Positions 1-8,995 of a stretch of DNA of 40,384 nt are shown here, piece by piece. A program made the translations under genes and the position numbers. The notes beneath the pieces were generated by a model. The model did no database searches. It was not told the origin of the DNA and saw nothing but the letters and a program-made list of their open reading frames with translations. The DNA comes from an uncultured cyanobacterium (GTDB taxonomy: Bacteria; Cyanobacteriota; Cyanobacteriia; CACIAM-69d). The stretch is from contig CALGDE010000152.1 in assembly GCA_937883785.1 (NCBI GenBank), positions 1-40,384 of the forward strand, written 5' to 3'. The stretch's first letter is position 1. Each line of letters begins with the position of its first letter.

Positions 1-2746
1 TACCGTCGGGGCTGAAATTCGCGCTCCAAACCCCGTTGGAATGACCCTTCAGGGTATTGCGGGTGCAAATCTGGCGCAAAATTTCGTTAGTGGCATAAAT
101 CGGCTCAGTGGTGGGATAGTCCCCCAAAGGCGCACCCCTCACCACAGATTTCAGTTGACTGGTTGCATGGGTCACCCCCAGCAGTGCCTCTAGCTCCTCA
201 TGGATAGCAAACTGTCGCAAACTAAAACGACAGTCTTTTTCTAAACGGGTAATATCTTTCGCCAGCTTCAGCTCATGGTCTGCCCGCTGCAATTCACCCT
301 TAGCAACAGCAATCCTCGACTCCAACTGCGCCAAACTTGCCTGAGCCAACTGACGAGCTTCCCGCTCCCTTGCCAACTCGCCCTGTAATGTTGTCCCCTG
401 GGTTTTTCGCACAAACTCAGCAACGTAATCGTGCACCAGTCGAAAATGGTCCTCTAACTGCGGGTCAGTCACCACCAAATCCGACGCCACCAAAATCTCC
501 AGCACCAACCCAAGCTGCTCCGTCTCCCTCCCCAACTGCGCCAGCTCTGCCGCCAACTCCTGCCGCGACTTCACCGGCCGCCCCTGCCCCTCATCGGTCA
601 ATAAAAACAACACCACCTGCGCCAGCTCCCGCCCCGGACCGCAAGCCTCCACAATCTCATCCACATACCCCTGCACCAACACATCCTTCGACGCCCCCTC
701 AAGCTGCTCATACCCCGCCAAATCCCGAATCCCCAGCGTCTCCAGCCGCGCCCCCACAATCTGTAGCTCAATGGGACGCACCACCCCCAACTCCGCCGCC
801 AAATCATCCACCACCCGCCGCCGCAACCCCTCCTCCATCTGGGGAGCCAACCGCTGCCACATCCGCTCTGCCCGCTCCGGCGACAAATTCCCCAACTCAT
901 AGAGCACCCGCCGCCCCAAAATATCCCCCCCGATCGCCCCCATCGACGGCATCTGATTACAGGGCAACAGCAAATGCAAATAATCGGAGCGTAACGACAA
1001 AACCACCGTCAACGCCCCCAAATCCGGGTCCCCAAACACCCCACCCAACACCTCAAAAAACTGGCGTTGTTTCACCGGGTCTGGGTTAGCAAAGAAAAAC
1101 TCCTCAAACTGGTCCAACACCACCACAATTTCCCGATGCTTCCCAGCCAATGCCCGCAAATCCGCCCCAATCGCCTCCGCATCATCCACCTCCTCCCCAC
1201 AAGGCTCCACCCCCAACTTCTTCAGCGACTTACCAATTTCCCGCCGTAAATCCCGCGCCCAATGGTCATACTGACGCAAATCAATAGCAACCCCAACCCG
1301 CCCCTCCTCAAACGCCACCCGAGGAATCCGAGGCAACAACCCCGCATTCACCAACGAACTTTTTCCCACCCCCGACGCCCCACACAGCACCACCAGCTTC
1401 GTATCATTGCCGCGAATTTTATTAATAATCGCCTCTAAATCCTCAGCCCGCCCCGAAAACTCAATCTCCGGCGGCACCACCTCCGAACCCCCATCCACCC
1501 GCAACGGCACCAACCGCGCCACCCCAATAAATGATCGCAGCCCATACTCCCGCTCCACCCGCTGCCGCCGCCGCCCAACCTCAAACGCCTTCAGATAATT
1601 CTGTTTATCTTCTCGAAAGATCGTTTCCAAGCGTTCCATCCTGTTCAACGCCAACTGCGGAAAACAAAGTGGATCGATCGACGCATTGAACGCTAAAGAT
1701 GCAATCTCTCGATCTAAATCTTCTTTTACCTGTTTTTCCAAAGTTATTAAGCCGGTATACATCAAGGTGTAGGTTTTCCAGCGTCCGCCAGAAGTTGGAA
1801 TCGGCGAGGGTCCATCACATAGCTTCCATAGATTTGCTGCAGCCGAAAAACAGTCTCTAACCTCAGTCAAAGTGCCCCTCAAATCTGAGACTTTTGACTT
1901 TTTAAAGAGCTCTTCCAGTTGCAAAAGCTTGGCAATTCCCCGATGCCAATCAACCCATCCCAACCAATTTTCAAACCCCGCAATCCCCCGCAACCCATCC
2001 CGTGCTTGATCCAACGTTTCCAACACCCCACCCGGTCCATCAACATGTAACCCCAACCGTCCCCGCCCAAACACAACCCCCGCTTCCAACTCCGGCTCAA
2101 CCTCAACCCCCGCCTCAATCAACCGGTCATAAGCCCCCATCAACTCCTGCCATTCCCCATCAGAAACAGCAGATTCCAACCGAAGAATAACCGCCTCATC
2201 GGCAGTGTTACTTAAACACTCAAACACCCGCTCCAAACCCAACCTTAAATCAGCCTTATAATCCTGCAACTCCGTTTGAAAACGCTTCGACGTTGCCCAA
2301 CTATGTAAATCATTGGCAACCGTCACCATCCGCCCTAAAGAATCTTGATTAAGCCATAGGATGACAGGCAAGTTAAAAATATCGGGGAGGCGATCGCGAG
2401 ATTGATTGAGGGGCACCCAAAACTCATCAATATCCTCCAGTTGGCTAATCCCCACCACCTGCAACGCATCTAATTCCTGAGCGTTATTCTCCCAAAACCC
2501 AATAAAATCATTAGCCGCAAAATCCACCGTTCTCAGGTCAATCGTGCCCACATTTAAGGATTTCTCAGCGCGGCATAAATCGATTAGTTTTTCACTCCAG
2601 CGATCGCACCCGTTAGAGCTTTCGGTGATCGCCAAAGTCAATTTAAATCTGCCTTGAAAAATACCAATTGAGTTTACTAATTGTCCCAAGACTTTATTGT
2701 TTCTAGCGACAAAATCCTCATAATTTATTGGGGCACTAGTAATCAC
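1..2746 (-). CDS. STAND-family NTPase with C-terminal WD40 repeats (partial, runs off left edge)
   Basis: Reading the minus strand from GTG at 2746 gives an uninterrupted frame of at least 915 codons that leaves the window at base 1. A GGAGG motif lies 10 nt before the GTG, and the GTG overlaps the TGA of the upstream ATPase gene by 4 nt (GTGA), so the start is well supported and translation is probably coupled. Residues about 1-440 form an alpha/beta region with LNQSRDRLP, a VILWLN strand and DLHSWA, which resembles a degenerate STAND module. Residues 456-463 are a Walker A (GASGVGKS). A Walker B with LDQFEEFFF sits near 540-550, typical of nSTAND1 proteins. A heptad-like charged stretch follows, and from about residue 890 a WD40 blade begins (LKGHSNGVWSANFSPDG). 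STAND proteins act as ligand-triggered oligomeric switches in signalling or immunity. The ligand and effector are not visible here. The fold call is firm and the biological role is inferred. Confidence 0.85.
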   Translation of the reverse strand, partial: MITSAPINYEDFVARNNKVLGQLVNSIGIFQGRFKLTLAITESSNGCDRWSEKLIDLCRAEKSLNVGTIDLRTVDFAANDFIGFWENNAQELDALQVVGISQLEDIDEFWVPLNQSRDRLPDIFNLPVILWLNQDSLGRMVTVANDLHSWATSKRFQTELQDYKADLRLGLERVFECLSNTADEAVILRLESAVSDGEWQELMGAYDRLIEAGVEVEPELEAGVVFGRGRLGLHVDGPGGVLETLDQARDGLRGIAGFENWLGWVDWHRGIAKLLQLEELFKKSKVSDLRGTLTEVRDCFSAAANLWKLCDGPSPIPTSGGRWKTYTLMYTGLITLEKQVKEDLDREIASLAFNASIDPLCFPQLALNRMERLETIFREDKQNYLKAFEVGRRRQRVEREYGLRSFIGVARLVPLRVDGGSEVVPPEIEFSGRAEDLEAIINKIRGNDTKLVVLCGASGVGKSSLVNAGLLPRIPRVAFEEGRVGVAIDLRQYDHWARDLRREIGKSLKKLGVEPCGEEVDDAEAIGADLRALAGKHREIVVVLDQFEEFFFANPDPVKQRQFFEVLGGVFGDPDLGALTVVLSLRSDYLHLLLPCNQMPSMGAIGGDILGRRVLYELGNLSPERAERMWQRLAPQMEEGLRRRVVDDLAAELGVVRPIELQIVGARLETLGIRDLAGYEQLEGASKDVLVQGYVDEIVEACGPGRELAQVVLFLLTDEGQGRPVKSRQELAAELAQLGRETEQLGLVLEILVASDLVVTDPQLEDHFRLVHDYVAEFVRKTQGTTLQGELAREREARQLAQASLAQLESRIAVAKGELQRADHELKLAKDITRLEKDCRFSLRQFAIHEELEALLGVTHATSQLKSVVRGAPLGDYPTTEPIYATNEILRQICTRNTLKGHSNGVWSANFSPDG

Positions 2747-4101
2747 AGTTTGTCCCCCTCCAAAAGAATTGGATTGACATCGAACCAAGTCCTTTTACTG
2801 TAGCTATATTCAAATACCTTTTGGGTGCGAATTAGCTTTTGGTACTGCAACTCTTCACTCACTTCCTTCGATCTATGCACTCGCCTTAGTAATGCCCATT
2901 CCTCCTCTGAAATCCTGAACTGCATCTCCCGTGCTTCTTCACCAATTACTTCTTCTAAAGACTCCTTCGTCAAGGGCAGCAGCATCTCCTCTTCTGCCCA
3001 CTGTAGTAACAGTCTAAATAACCCTCGAATATGCCCGCCACTTACGCGACAAACTCGTTCAAGCAATTCTTCGCTCTCAAAAATGTTCAAAGCCTGGTCC
3101 ACTCGTTCTTCCTCAGACAAACCTGGTAGTACCCGAGCGAAAACCATTTGCTTTAACTTTTCAATGCCTTCCGTAAGAACATCCCCGTCTGGGGTCATTG
3201 TCGGCACCATTGGCAAACACTCTGGCTTGAAAGAAAATCGATTCTTTAATCCGCCAAAATCGCCAGAAAACCGTAACCTCAGGGGCATCGTATACACCGT
3301 GTGGCAATCTAATGAAGCGAGGTCTTCTGCCTTGTCGATAAATAATAGTTCTTGACTTGACCTCCCAGAAGCTAATGATCGATTATCAATCCGATCTAAA
3401 TTGTCAATTATTATTGTTAATCCTCGATAGCCCATCACCTTTAATTGTTCAATTCCAGGGCGAATTAAGTCCTTGTTTATACCTTCAATTAGCGGAGTCA
3501 ACTGCGGTGTCACATAATCGTTGAGCCGTGTTCTCCATTTAGGATCATTCTTTGCCCTCATCGTTAGATCCCCAAATATCGTTGATAGCTTTAACTCTTT
3601 CTTTGCTGAGTCTATCGCTACTTTTTGTCCCACTATTTCGGCTTGGGCCTCAACTGTAAACTCTGTAAATAAAGTATCTCGAAAATCTAAAACGAGCTGC
3701 TGTAACTTGCCTGACACTGGAGAGATTTCTTTCTCTAATGATCGCGCAACTTGCCCCGCAATAACAAACAGAACACCGGCGATGGAAATATCTGACTTAT
3801 CTAGGTAATCGTCTCCCTTGAAGTAGATAACAAAGAATTTATCGTTCTCCAGCTCCTTTTTTAAGCGCAAAAGTTCTGTCGATTTCCCGCAGCCAACATG
3901 TCCCATGAACAATGAGCAAGTACGCTTATCGCCATAGGTGATAATCCGATTTTTAAGCTTTCGGATCATTTTGTCGCCACGGATCGGAGTGAAATCGACG
4001 TAGCATAGACGATCATTTTTATCTCCATAGTTCAGCGTCCTTTGGGGATCAATCGCTATGCAAAAATCAGCGTAATTAACAGTTGGGCGATCGCCTGCCA
4101 T
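2743..4101 (-). CDS. P-loop ATPase, STAND-operon partner
   Basis: A 452-residue protein with a Walker A at 67-74 (GHVGCGKS) and a Walker B at about 229-238 (TIIIDNLDRI). The D-N-L-D-R arrangement resembles KAP/STAND/Orc1-like P-loop ATPases. The C-terminal third is helical and charged (around 330-452) and may be a lid plus winged-helix region. No membrane segment is seen. ATG at 4101 is the only start in this frame near AGGAG, although the spacing of about 16 nt is long. The stop overlaps the start of the large WD40 STAND gene by 4 nt, so the two products are probably made together and act together. It is divergent from the cyclase pair. The ATPase call is firm. A role in sensing or defence is inferred from the partner only. 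Confidence 0.8.
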   Translation of the reverse strand: MAGDRPTVNYADFCIAIDPQRTLNYGDKNDRLCYVDFTPIRGDKMIRKLKNRIITYGDKRTCSLFMGHVGCGKSTELLRLKKELENDKFFVIYFKGDDYLDKSDISIAGVLFVIAGQVARSLEKEISPVSGKLQQLVLDFRDTLFTEFTVEAQAEIVGQKVAIDSAKKELKLSTIFGDLTMRAKNDPKWRTRLNDYVTPQLTPLIEGINKDLIRPGIEQLKVMGYRGLTIIIDNLDRIDNRSLASGRSSQELLFIDKAEDLASLDCHTVYTMPLRLRFSGDFGGLKNRFSFKPECLPMVPTMTPDGDVLTEGIEKLKQMVFARVLPGLSEEERVDQALNIFESEELLERVCRVSGGHIRGLFRLLLQWAEEEMLLPLTKESLEEVIGEEAREMQFRISEEEWALLRRVHRSKEVSEELQYQKLIRTQKVFEYSYSKRTWFDVNPILLEGDKL

Positions 4102-4248
4102 ATGCGCACCAAAATTTCTCCTATCTTAGCCAGCCCTATTTGCTACGCCAGCCAATTATTAAGCCCCTGAACTGCTCAGGTTATGACTGTGGTGGGTTTG
4201 GGCGATCGCCAATCAACTGATCGCCAATCAGCAATCAAAGTGGTGACC
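4102..4248. promoter_or_regulatory. Divergent intergenic region between STAND operon and cyclase pair
   Basis: This 147-bp stretch must carry promoters for both the leftward ATPase/STAND operon and the rightward cyclase pair. It contains one HIP1-like site and two nearby TCGCCAATCA copies (about 4204-4230). An upstream ATG at 4183 would add 22 residues to the first cyclase. The paralogous downstream cyclase has no counterpart to those residues, so this stretch is read here as leader. No clear -10/-35 pair was identified. Confidence 0.35.
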
Positions 4249-6015
4249 ATGGAGCAAAAGCCGCAGCAACAGATTTCTATTGGCGTCAAAATTTTCGGCA
4301 TTGCGGTCAGTATGCTCGGGCTGTTGCTGGTGGTGGTGTATGTGTCCTCCAATCGGCTGCGGCGGGTCAGCGAAGAAATTGGCGATATGGCGGACTACAT
4401 TATTCCCCTGACCAATCGGGTGGCGGCGGTGGATATCCATGCCCTGGAGCAGGAGGTGCTGTTTGAGCGGATGCTAAAGCATTACGAAATTGAGCCCGTT
4501 GACGAGAAGCTAATTGCCGAGGAGTTGGCGGAATTTGGCGATCGCAGCGAGGAAGTGGAGCGGGAATTTAAGGAAATTGATGAGCTGGCGCAGAAGGCGT
4601 TGAATCATATTTCAGATGGGGAAACGCGGGAGGGGCTAGCGGAATTGCTGAAGCAGTTAAAGGCGGTAGAGGAAGAGCATGGGCGGTTCCAGGGTCAGGC
4701 AAATGAAATTATCGACCTGCTAGAAGGTGGAGAGGATGTTGATAAGGCGGAGCTAACGCGGCGGGAAAAAGAGCTGGCGATCGAAGAGGCGAAATTTAAT
4801 GAAGGTATTGAACGAATTCTGCTGGATTTTGAGGAATTCACAGTGGCGGCGGCTCAGCGAGGACAGTCCCACCAAGCAACGGTGCAGCAGCTCAGTGTTT
4901 CTATCTCGGTGCTGGCAACGGTAATTGGTGCGGTGTTTGCCTGGTTTGTAACTTTGGGGCTGGTACGTCCGGTACGGCAGTTAACTAACAAAATGGGGGA
5001 GCTTCAGGAAGGAGATTTTACGGTGCAGGCACAAACGTCGAGCCGAGATGAGCTGGCAACGTTGGCGGCATCCTTTAACCATATGGTGGGCGAACTAAAG
5101 CTAAAGGCGGCGCTGGAAGAAACCTTTGGCAAATACGTGGATCGTCGGGTGGTGGAGCGATTATTGACCGATGCTACGGAGGCGACAACGGAGGGCGATC
5201 GCCAGGTGATGACGGTGGGGTTTGCCGATGTGGTGGGCTTGGGAAAGGTGCTGGAAAATTTGCCGCCTCAGCAGCGCGTGGAGCTAGCCAATAAATATTT
5301 CACCCTGCTGGCAGCTCCCGTTACCGAACAGTTGGGTACCTTGGATAAATTTATTGGCACAACGGTGATGGCGTTTTGGGGACCGCCCTTTTCCGGGGAA
5401 GATGACCACGGAGAGCTGGCCTGTGCGGCGGCGTTGGCGCAGCGATCGCGGCTAGACACCATTACGGAATGGGCGCGATCGTACTCGTCCCAATCGGGCG
5501 ATCAAACCTTGGCGGTAAAACTGCCCAAGCTGCAACTGTGCATCGGTTTATCCACTGGTTCTCTTGTGGTGGGAAATATCGGCTCAGAAACCGCAAAGTC
5601 CTACACGGTGATGGGAGACACGGTAAACACGGCGTCGCGACTGAAGGGAGTCAGCAAGCAGTACGGCGTTGAAATTGTGCTGGTGGATGCCACCGTGGCG
5701 ATGTTGAGCGATCGCTTTATTACCCGTGAACTGGATTTACTCCAGGTGGTGGGCAAGGATGAGCCGGTGCGGGTTTATGAGCTGGTGGGAGAAGCGGGGG
5801 CGGTGGAGCGATCGCATCTGGAACGCTGCGAAACCTTTGCTACTGGTCTAGCCGCCTACCGCAAACAAGATTGGACCCAAGCGCAGGCTGCCTTTGAAAA
5901 GTGCCAGGAAGAAGGCGATCCACCGGCTCAGCTTTATTTGGACCGAATCGCTACCCTCAAACAAAATCCGCCGCCAGAGGATTGGGATGGAGTTTGGCGT
6001 TTAACCCGTAAGTAA
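4249..6015 (+). CDS. Membrane class III adenylyl cyclase paralogue, C2-like (second metal Asp missing)
   Basis: With ATG 4249 the protein has 588 residues: a transmembrane helix near 12-32, a helical extracytoplasmic sensor of about 180 residues, a second membrane helix near 215-237, a HAMP domain, a class III cyclase domain (about 315-500), and a C-terminal TPR-like tail ending in PPPEDWDGVW. The start at 4249 is chosen because its N-terminus aligns with the next gene; ATG 4183 is the alternative. In the catalytic domain the first metal Asp is present (FAD, D327), but the second is replaced by Thr (KFIGT, T371). Adenine-contact Lys367 and Thr453 and the transition-state Asn460 and Arg464 (TVNTASR) are retained. 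In the family, both Asps on one subunit bind the two metals while Asn/Arg come from the other subunit. As a homodimer this protein should be poorly active. It lies 55 bp upstream of a paralogue with the opposite losses. Confidence 0.9.
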   Translation: MEQKPQQQISIGVKIFGIAVSMLGLLLVVVYVSSNRLRRVSEEIGDMADYIIPLTNRVAAVDIHALEQEVLFERMLKHYEIEPVDEKLIAEELAEFGDRSEEVEREFKEIDELAQKALNHISDGETREGLAELLKQLKAVEEEHGRFQGQANEIIDLLEGGEDVDKAELTRREKELAIEEAKFNEGIERILLDFEEFTVAAAQRGQSHQATVQQLSVSISVLATVIGAVFAWFVTLGLVRPVRQLTNKMGELQEGDFTVQAQTSSRDELATLAASFNHMVGELKLKAALEETFGKYVDRRVVERLLTDATEATTEGDRQVMTVGFADVVGLGKVLENLPPQQRVELANKYFTLLAAPVTEQLGTLDKFIGTTVMAFWGPPFSGEDDHGELACAAALAQRSRLDTITEWARSYSSQSGDQTLAVKLPKLQLCIGLSTGSLVVGNIGSETAKSYTVMGDTVNTASRLKGVSKQYGVEIVLVDATVAMLSDRFITRELDLLQVVGKDEPVRVYELVGEAGAVERSHLERCETFATGLAAYRKQDWTQAQAAFEKCQEEGDPPAQLYLDRIATLKQNPPPEDWDGVWRLTRK

Positions 6016-6070
6016 CGCGATCAGTTTCATTCAATATCTCCTCAGTAATTTCATTGGTGGTCGGTGAGTT

Positions 6071-7798
6071 ATGAAATCATTTTCCATTCCCATTAGTGTC
6101 AAAATCTTCAGTATTTCTGGCAGTATGCTGGCAATTTTACTGACCGTTGCCTACGTTAACCACCGCAATATTTCACGGGTCAACCAGGAACTTTCTGATC
6201 TGGCAAATTATCTAACCAAGCTGACAGAAAATGTGGCAATTATGAATGTCCATTCTCTAGAGCAGGAAATTCATTATGAGCGAGCTGTTCGTATTTTGGA
6301 GACAGAACCGGTGGATGAAAGCGCCTTAGCAAAAGAGCTGGAAGAGTTTGAAGAGCGCGGGGAGCTAGTGGATAAGGAATTAAAAATCGCTGTTAATTTA
6401 GCCCACGGGGCTATTAAAGATGCCCAGGAAGTTAAGGATCAAATTGAGTTTGCTCGCATTGAACCGCTGTTAAAAATTTTGGAGCAGGATCATCAAGAGT
6501 TTCATGATCGCGGCATCGAAGTGATTAATTTACTGAAGGCGGGCGATCGCGATGCAGCTCGCTTACTAGATAAACAGCTAGAACACTTCGAAGACACTTT
6601 TGAATCACGAATTCGCGGCATTTTGTTTGAGCTGGGTGAGTTTACCGCAGTGGCAGCCCGTTCCGCCCAGGAGCATGAAAATGAGGCGCTGGCATTTAGC
6701 TGGATTTTGGCAGCGATCGCCACGGGAGTCGGGCTAACCTTTGCATCGGTGGTGACCCTGGGGCTGGTGCGTCCCATTAAGCGGCTGGTGGAGGGCACCC
6801 AAAAAATTGAAGACGGTGAGCTCGGGATTGCGGTGCCCATCACTACGCGGGATGAGGTGGGGCAGCTTTCCACGGCGTTTAATCAGCTCGCGACGGATAT
6901 TCAAGAAAAGGAGCATATCAAAAGCACCTTTGGGCAGTACGTGGACCCGCGCATCGTGGAAACGCTGATTCAAAATCCTGGGGATGAGGCGATCGCCCGT
7001 CAGGAAGAAATGACCGTGTTTTTCTCCGATATGGCAGGGTTTAGCACTATCAGCGAAATGCTGACCCCCGCCGGTTTGGTGTCCCTAATTGACCGTTATT
7101 TAACCTTTGCATCGGAACCCATTAATGCCAATCGCGGCGTAATCGATAAATTTATTGGCGACGCGGTAACCGCTTTTTGGGGACCGCCGTTCGTAGGAGA
7201 AACAGAACACGCCAAGCTCGCCTGCTACGCCGCCCTGGAACAGCTCAGTCAGTTAACCAAGTTGCGTCGATTGCTGCCGGAAATTATGGGCATTCGTAAA
7301 GGATTGCCGGATATTCGCATTCGCGTTGGCTTAGCCACGGGCGACCTGGTGGCGGGCAATATCGGCTCAGAAACCCTAAAGTCCTACACCGTAATGGGAC
7401 CTGCCGTTCAAATTGCCGAATATTTGGAAGGTGCAAGCAAAAGCTACGGCACCACCATTTTGATGACCGACACCACCAAACAGGCTGCCGGGGACGGCAT
7501 CGCCACCCGCGAAATTGATCGCATCATTCTACCGGGGCAAACTCAGCCAACTCCAATCCACGAGCTGTTGGATATCGTCGGCAACCTTAGTGTGCAGCAG
7601 GAGTCACTGCGTCGCCACTTCACCGACGGCCTTAGCGCCTACTACGATCGCCATTGGGATAGCGCTGAGAAAAGTTTTAATGATGGAGCGGCGATCGCCC
7701 CCGACGACCAACCCACCCAGCTTTATCTCCAGCGCATTGCCCACTATCGCCAACATCCCCCCGCCGCTGATTGGGATGGGGTTTGGAGTGGCAGTTAG
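6071..7798 (+). CDS. Membrane class III adenylyl cyclase paralogue, C1-like (transition-state Asn/Arg missing)
   Basis: A 575-residue paralogue of the preceding gene with the same order: membrane helix near 8-28, helical extracytoplasmic domain, membrane helix near 205-230, HAMP, cyclase domain (about 308-490) and a tail ending PPAADWDGVW. Both metal-binding Asps are present (FSD, D320; KFIGD, D364), and so are the adenine-contact positions Lys360 and Thr440. The motif that normally reads GDTVNxASR is instead GPAVQIAEY, so the catalytic Asn is Gln447 and the transition-state Arg is Tyr451. That should abolish a homodimeric site but would allow a hybrid site with the upstream protein. The 55-bp gap and GGTGAG just before the ATG suggest co-transcription. 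Its TAG overlaps the end of the converging recF gene by 3 bases. Confidence 0.9.
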   Translation: MKSFSIPISVKIFSISGSMLAILLTVAYVNHRNISRVNQELSDLANYLTKLTENVAIMNVHSLEQEIHYERAVRILETEPVDESALAKELEEFEERGELVDKELKIAVNLAHGAIKDAQEVKDQIEFARIEPLLKILEQDHQEFHDRGIEVINLLKAGDRDAARLLDKQLEHFEDTFESRIRGILFELGEFTAVAARSAQEHENEALAFSWILAAIATGVGLTFASVVTLGLVRPIKRLVEGTQKIEDGELGIAVPITTRDEVGQLSTAFNQLATDIQEKEHIKSTFGQYVDPRIVETLIQNPGDEAIARQEEMTVFFSDMAGFSTISEMLTPAGLVSLIDRYLTFASEPINANRGVIDKFIGDAVTAFWGPPFVGETEHAKLACYAALEQLSQLTKLRRLLPEIMGIRKGLPDIRIRVGLATGDLVAGNIGSETLKSYTVMGPAVQIAEYLEGASKSYGTTILMTDTTKQAAGDGIATREIDRIILPGQTQPTPIHELLDIVGNLSVQQESLRRHFTDGLSAYYDRHWDSAEKSFNDGAAIAPDDQPTQLYLQRIAHYRQHPPAADWDGVWSGS

Positions 7799-8991
7799 GA
7801 GAGGCTGGGAGATCGCAACGCCCCTTCCTTAACCTCCAAAACCTGCGAACCAGACCGCCAACCCGCATCAAATGCACCGAGATGGGTGGTGGTAATGACC
7901 GTTTGAAAGCGATCTTGAATGGTGCTGAGCAGTCGATCTTGGCGCGTCAAATCCAGCTCTGCCAACACATCGTCAAGCAGCAATAACGGCGGCTCACCAA
8001 TCACCGACTCCACCGTCATTAGTTCAGCCAGCTTGAGAGACAGGACCACCGTGCGCTGTTGACCTTGGGAGCCAAATTGTCGTGCGGGCTGTCCATTAAT
8101 TTCCAGACTAATGTCGTCGCGATGGGGACCCACCAGCGACATGCCCTGATGATATTCGGCGGTGGCTTTGGCGCGGATGGCGGCGAGGAATGCCTGTTGA
8201 ACAATTTCTTGGCTGGGAATTTTGGTCTCGGCATCCTCGGCGGGCAGGGGTACGTTGGGGCAATAGGTGAGTTGCAGCATTTCCTGGGCGTTGCTCATTT
8301 GCTGCTGCCAGGTTTGGGCGTGGGGGGCAATTAATGTCAACGCTCGCGATCGCCGCCGAATCACCCGAGCCCCCGCCACCGCCAACTGAGCATCCCACAG
8401 CGCCTGGTTATCCGTATTGGCGTCAGTTTCTGGAAGCAAAGGAGTGCTGCGATCGCCAGTCACCGCTTCCCCGCGCAACCGTTTTGCCTGGGCTCTCAGC
8501 AGAGCATTCCGCTGTCGCAGCACCCGATTGTATTGCTGCAACACATGGGCATAAACCGGCTCTAGCTGCACCAATAGCCCATCTAACCAAGCCCGCCGCC
8601 GTTCAGGACCACCACGCACCAAATCCAAATCCAAGCTGGAAAACTGCACCGCATTTAAAATCCCTAGCCCATCCAACTGCCGCCGCAGCGATTGACCATT
8701 CACCGCCACGGTGCGCCGCGCCTTTTGCCGAAAGGTCATCCCCAACTCCGCCGGACCCGCATCACGAGTCACGGTGCCTTGGATATGGGCGATCGCCTGC
8801 CCCCACTGCACCAGCTCGCGATCGCGGTGGGTGCGATGGGAATTCAACGTTGCCAACAGCTCGATCGCCTCCAGCACATTGGATTTTCCCTGGGCATTGT
8901 CCCCCACCAAAATCGTCTTAGGGGCGCAAAAATCGACCGTCTGTTCGGCGTAATTCCGAAACTGTTTTAGCTGAAGCTGCTGTAGATACAT
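7795..8991 (-). CDS. recF: DNA replication and repair protein RecF
   Basis: An SMC-like ATPase of 398 residues that loads RecA at single-strand gaps with RecO and RecR. Visible motifs are the N-terminal strand MYLQQLQLKQFRNY, a Walker A at 30-37 (GDNAQGKS), the signature SQGQQRT, and the Walker B LLLLDDVLAELD near the C-terminus. The length is usual for the family. ATG 8991 is chosen because RecF proteins begin with this strand. The frame stays open to 9069, but those extra 26 codons read through a repeat element and have no RecF similarity. The gene starts only about 5 bp from that element, so its native upstream region may have been displaced, and no Shine-Dalgarno sequence is seen. It converges on the second cyclase gene. 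Confidence 0.95.
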   Translation of the reverse strand: MYLQQLQLKQFRNYAEQTVDFCAPKTILVGDNAQGKSNVLEAIELLATLNSHRTHRDRELVQWGQAIAHIQGTVTRDAGPAELGMTFRQKARRTVAVNGQSLRRQLDGLGILNAVQFSSLDLDLVRGGPERRRAWLDGLLVQLEPVYAHVLQQYNRVLRQRNALLRAQAKRLRGEAVTGDRSTPLLPETDANTDNQALWDAQLAVAGARVIRRRSRALTLIAPHAQTWQQQMSNAQEMLQLTYCPNVPLPAEDAETKIPSQEIVQQAFLAAIRAKATAEYHQGMSLVGPHRDDISLEINGQPARQFGSQGQQRTVVLSLKLAELMTVESVIGEPPLLLLDDVLAELDLTRQDRLLSTIQDRFQTVITTTHLGAFDAGWRSGSQVLEVKEGALRSPSLS

Positions 8992-8995
8992 TCGG

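Noticed and set aside
337-1089. Plus-strand 250-codon proline-rich frame
   Set aside because: It is the antisense shadow of the STAND gene; the minus strand reads a continuous protein with Walker A and B motifs here, and the Pro-rich composition is an artefact of that gene's GC-rich codons.
4183-4248. Upstream ATG giving 22 extra residues to the first cyclase
   Set aside because: The extra residues read through HIP1-like sequence, are absent from the adjacent paralogue, and lack a clear ribosome binding site.
8334-8921. 195-codon plus-strand frame rich in Pro/Ala/Thr
   Set aside because: Shadow of recF on the opposite strand.
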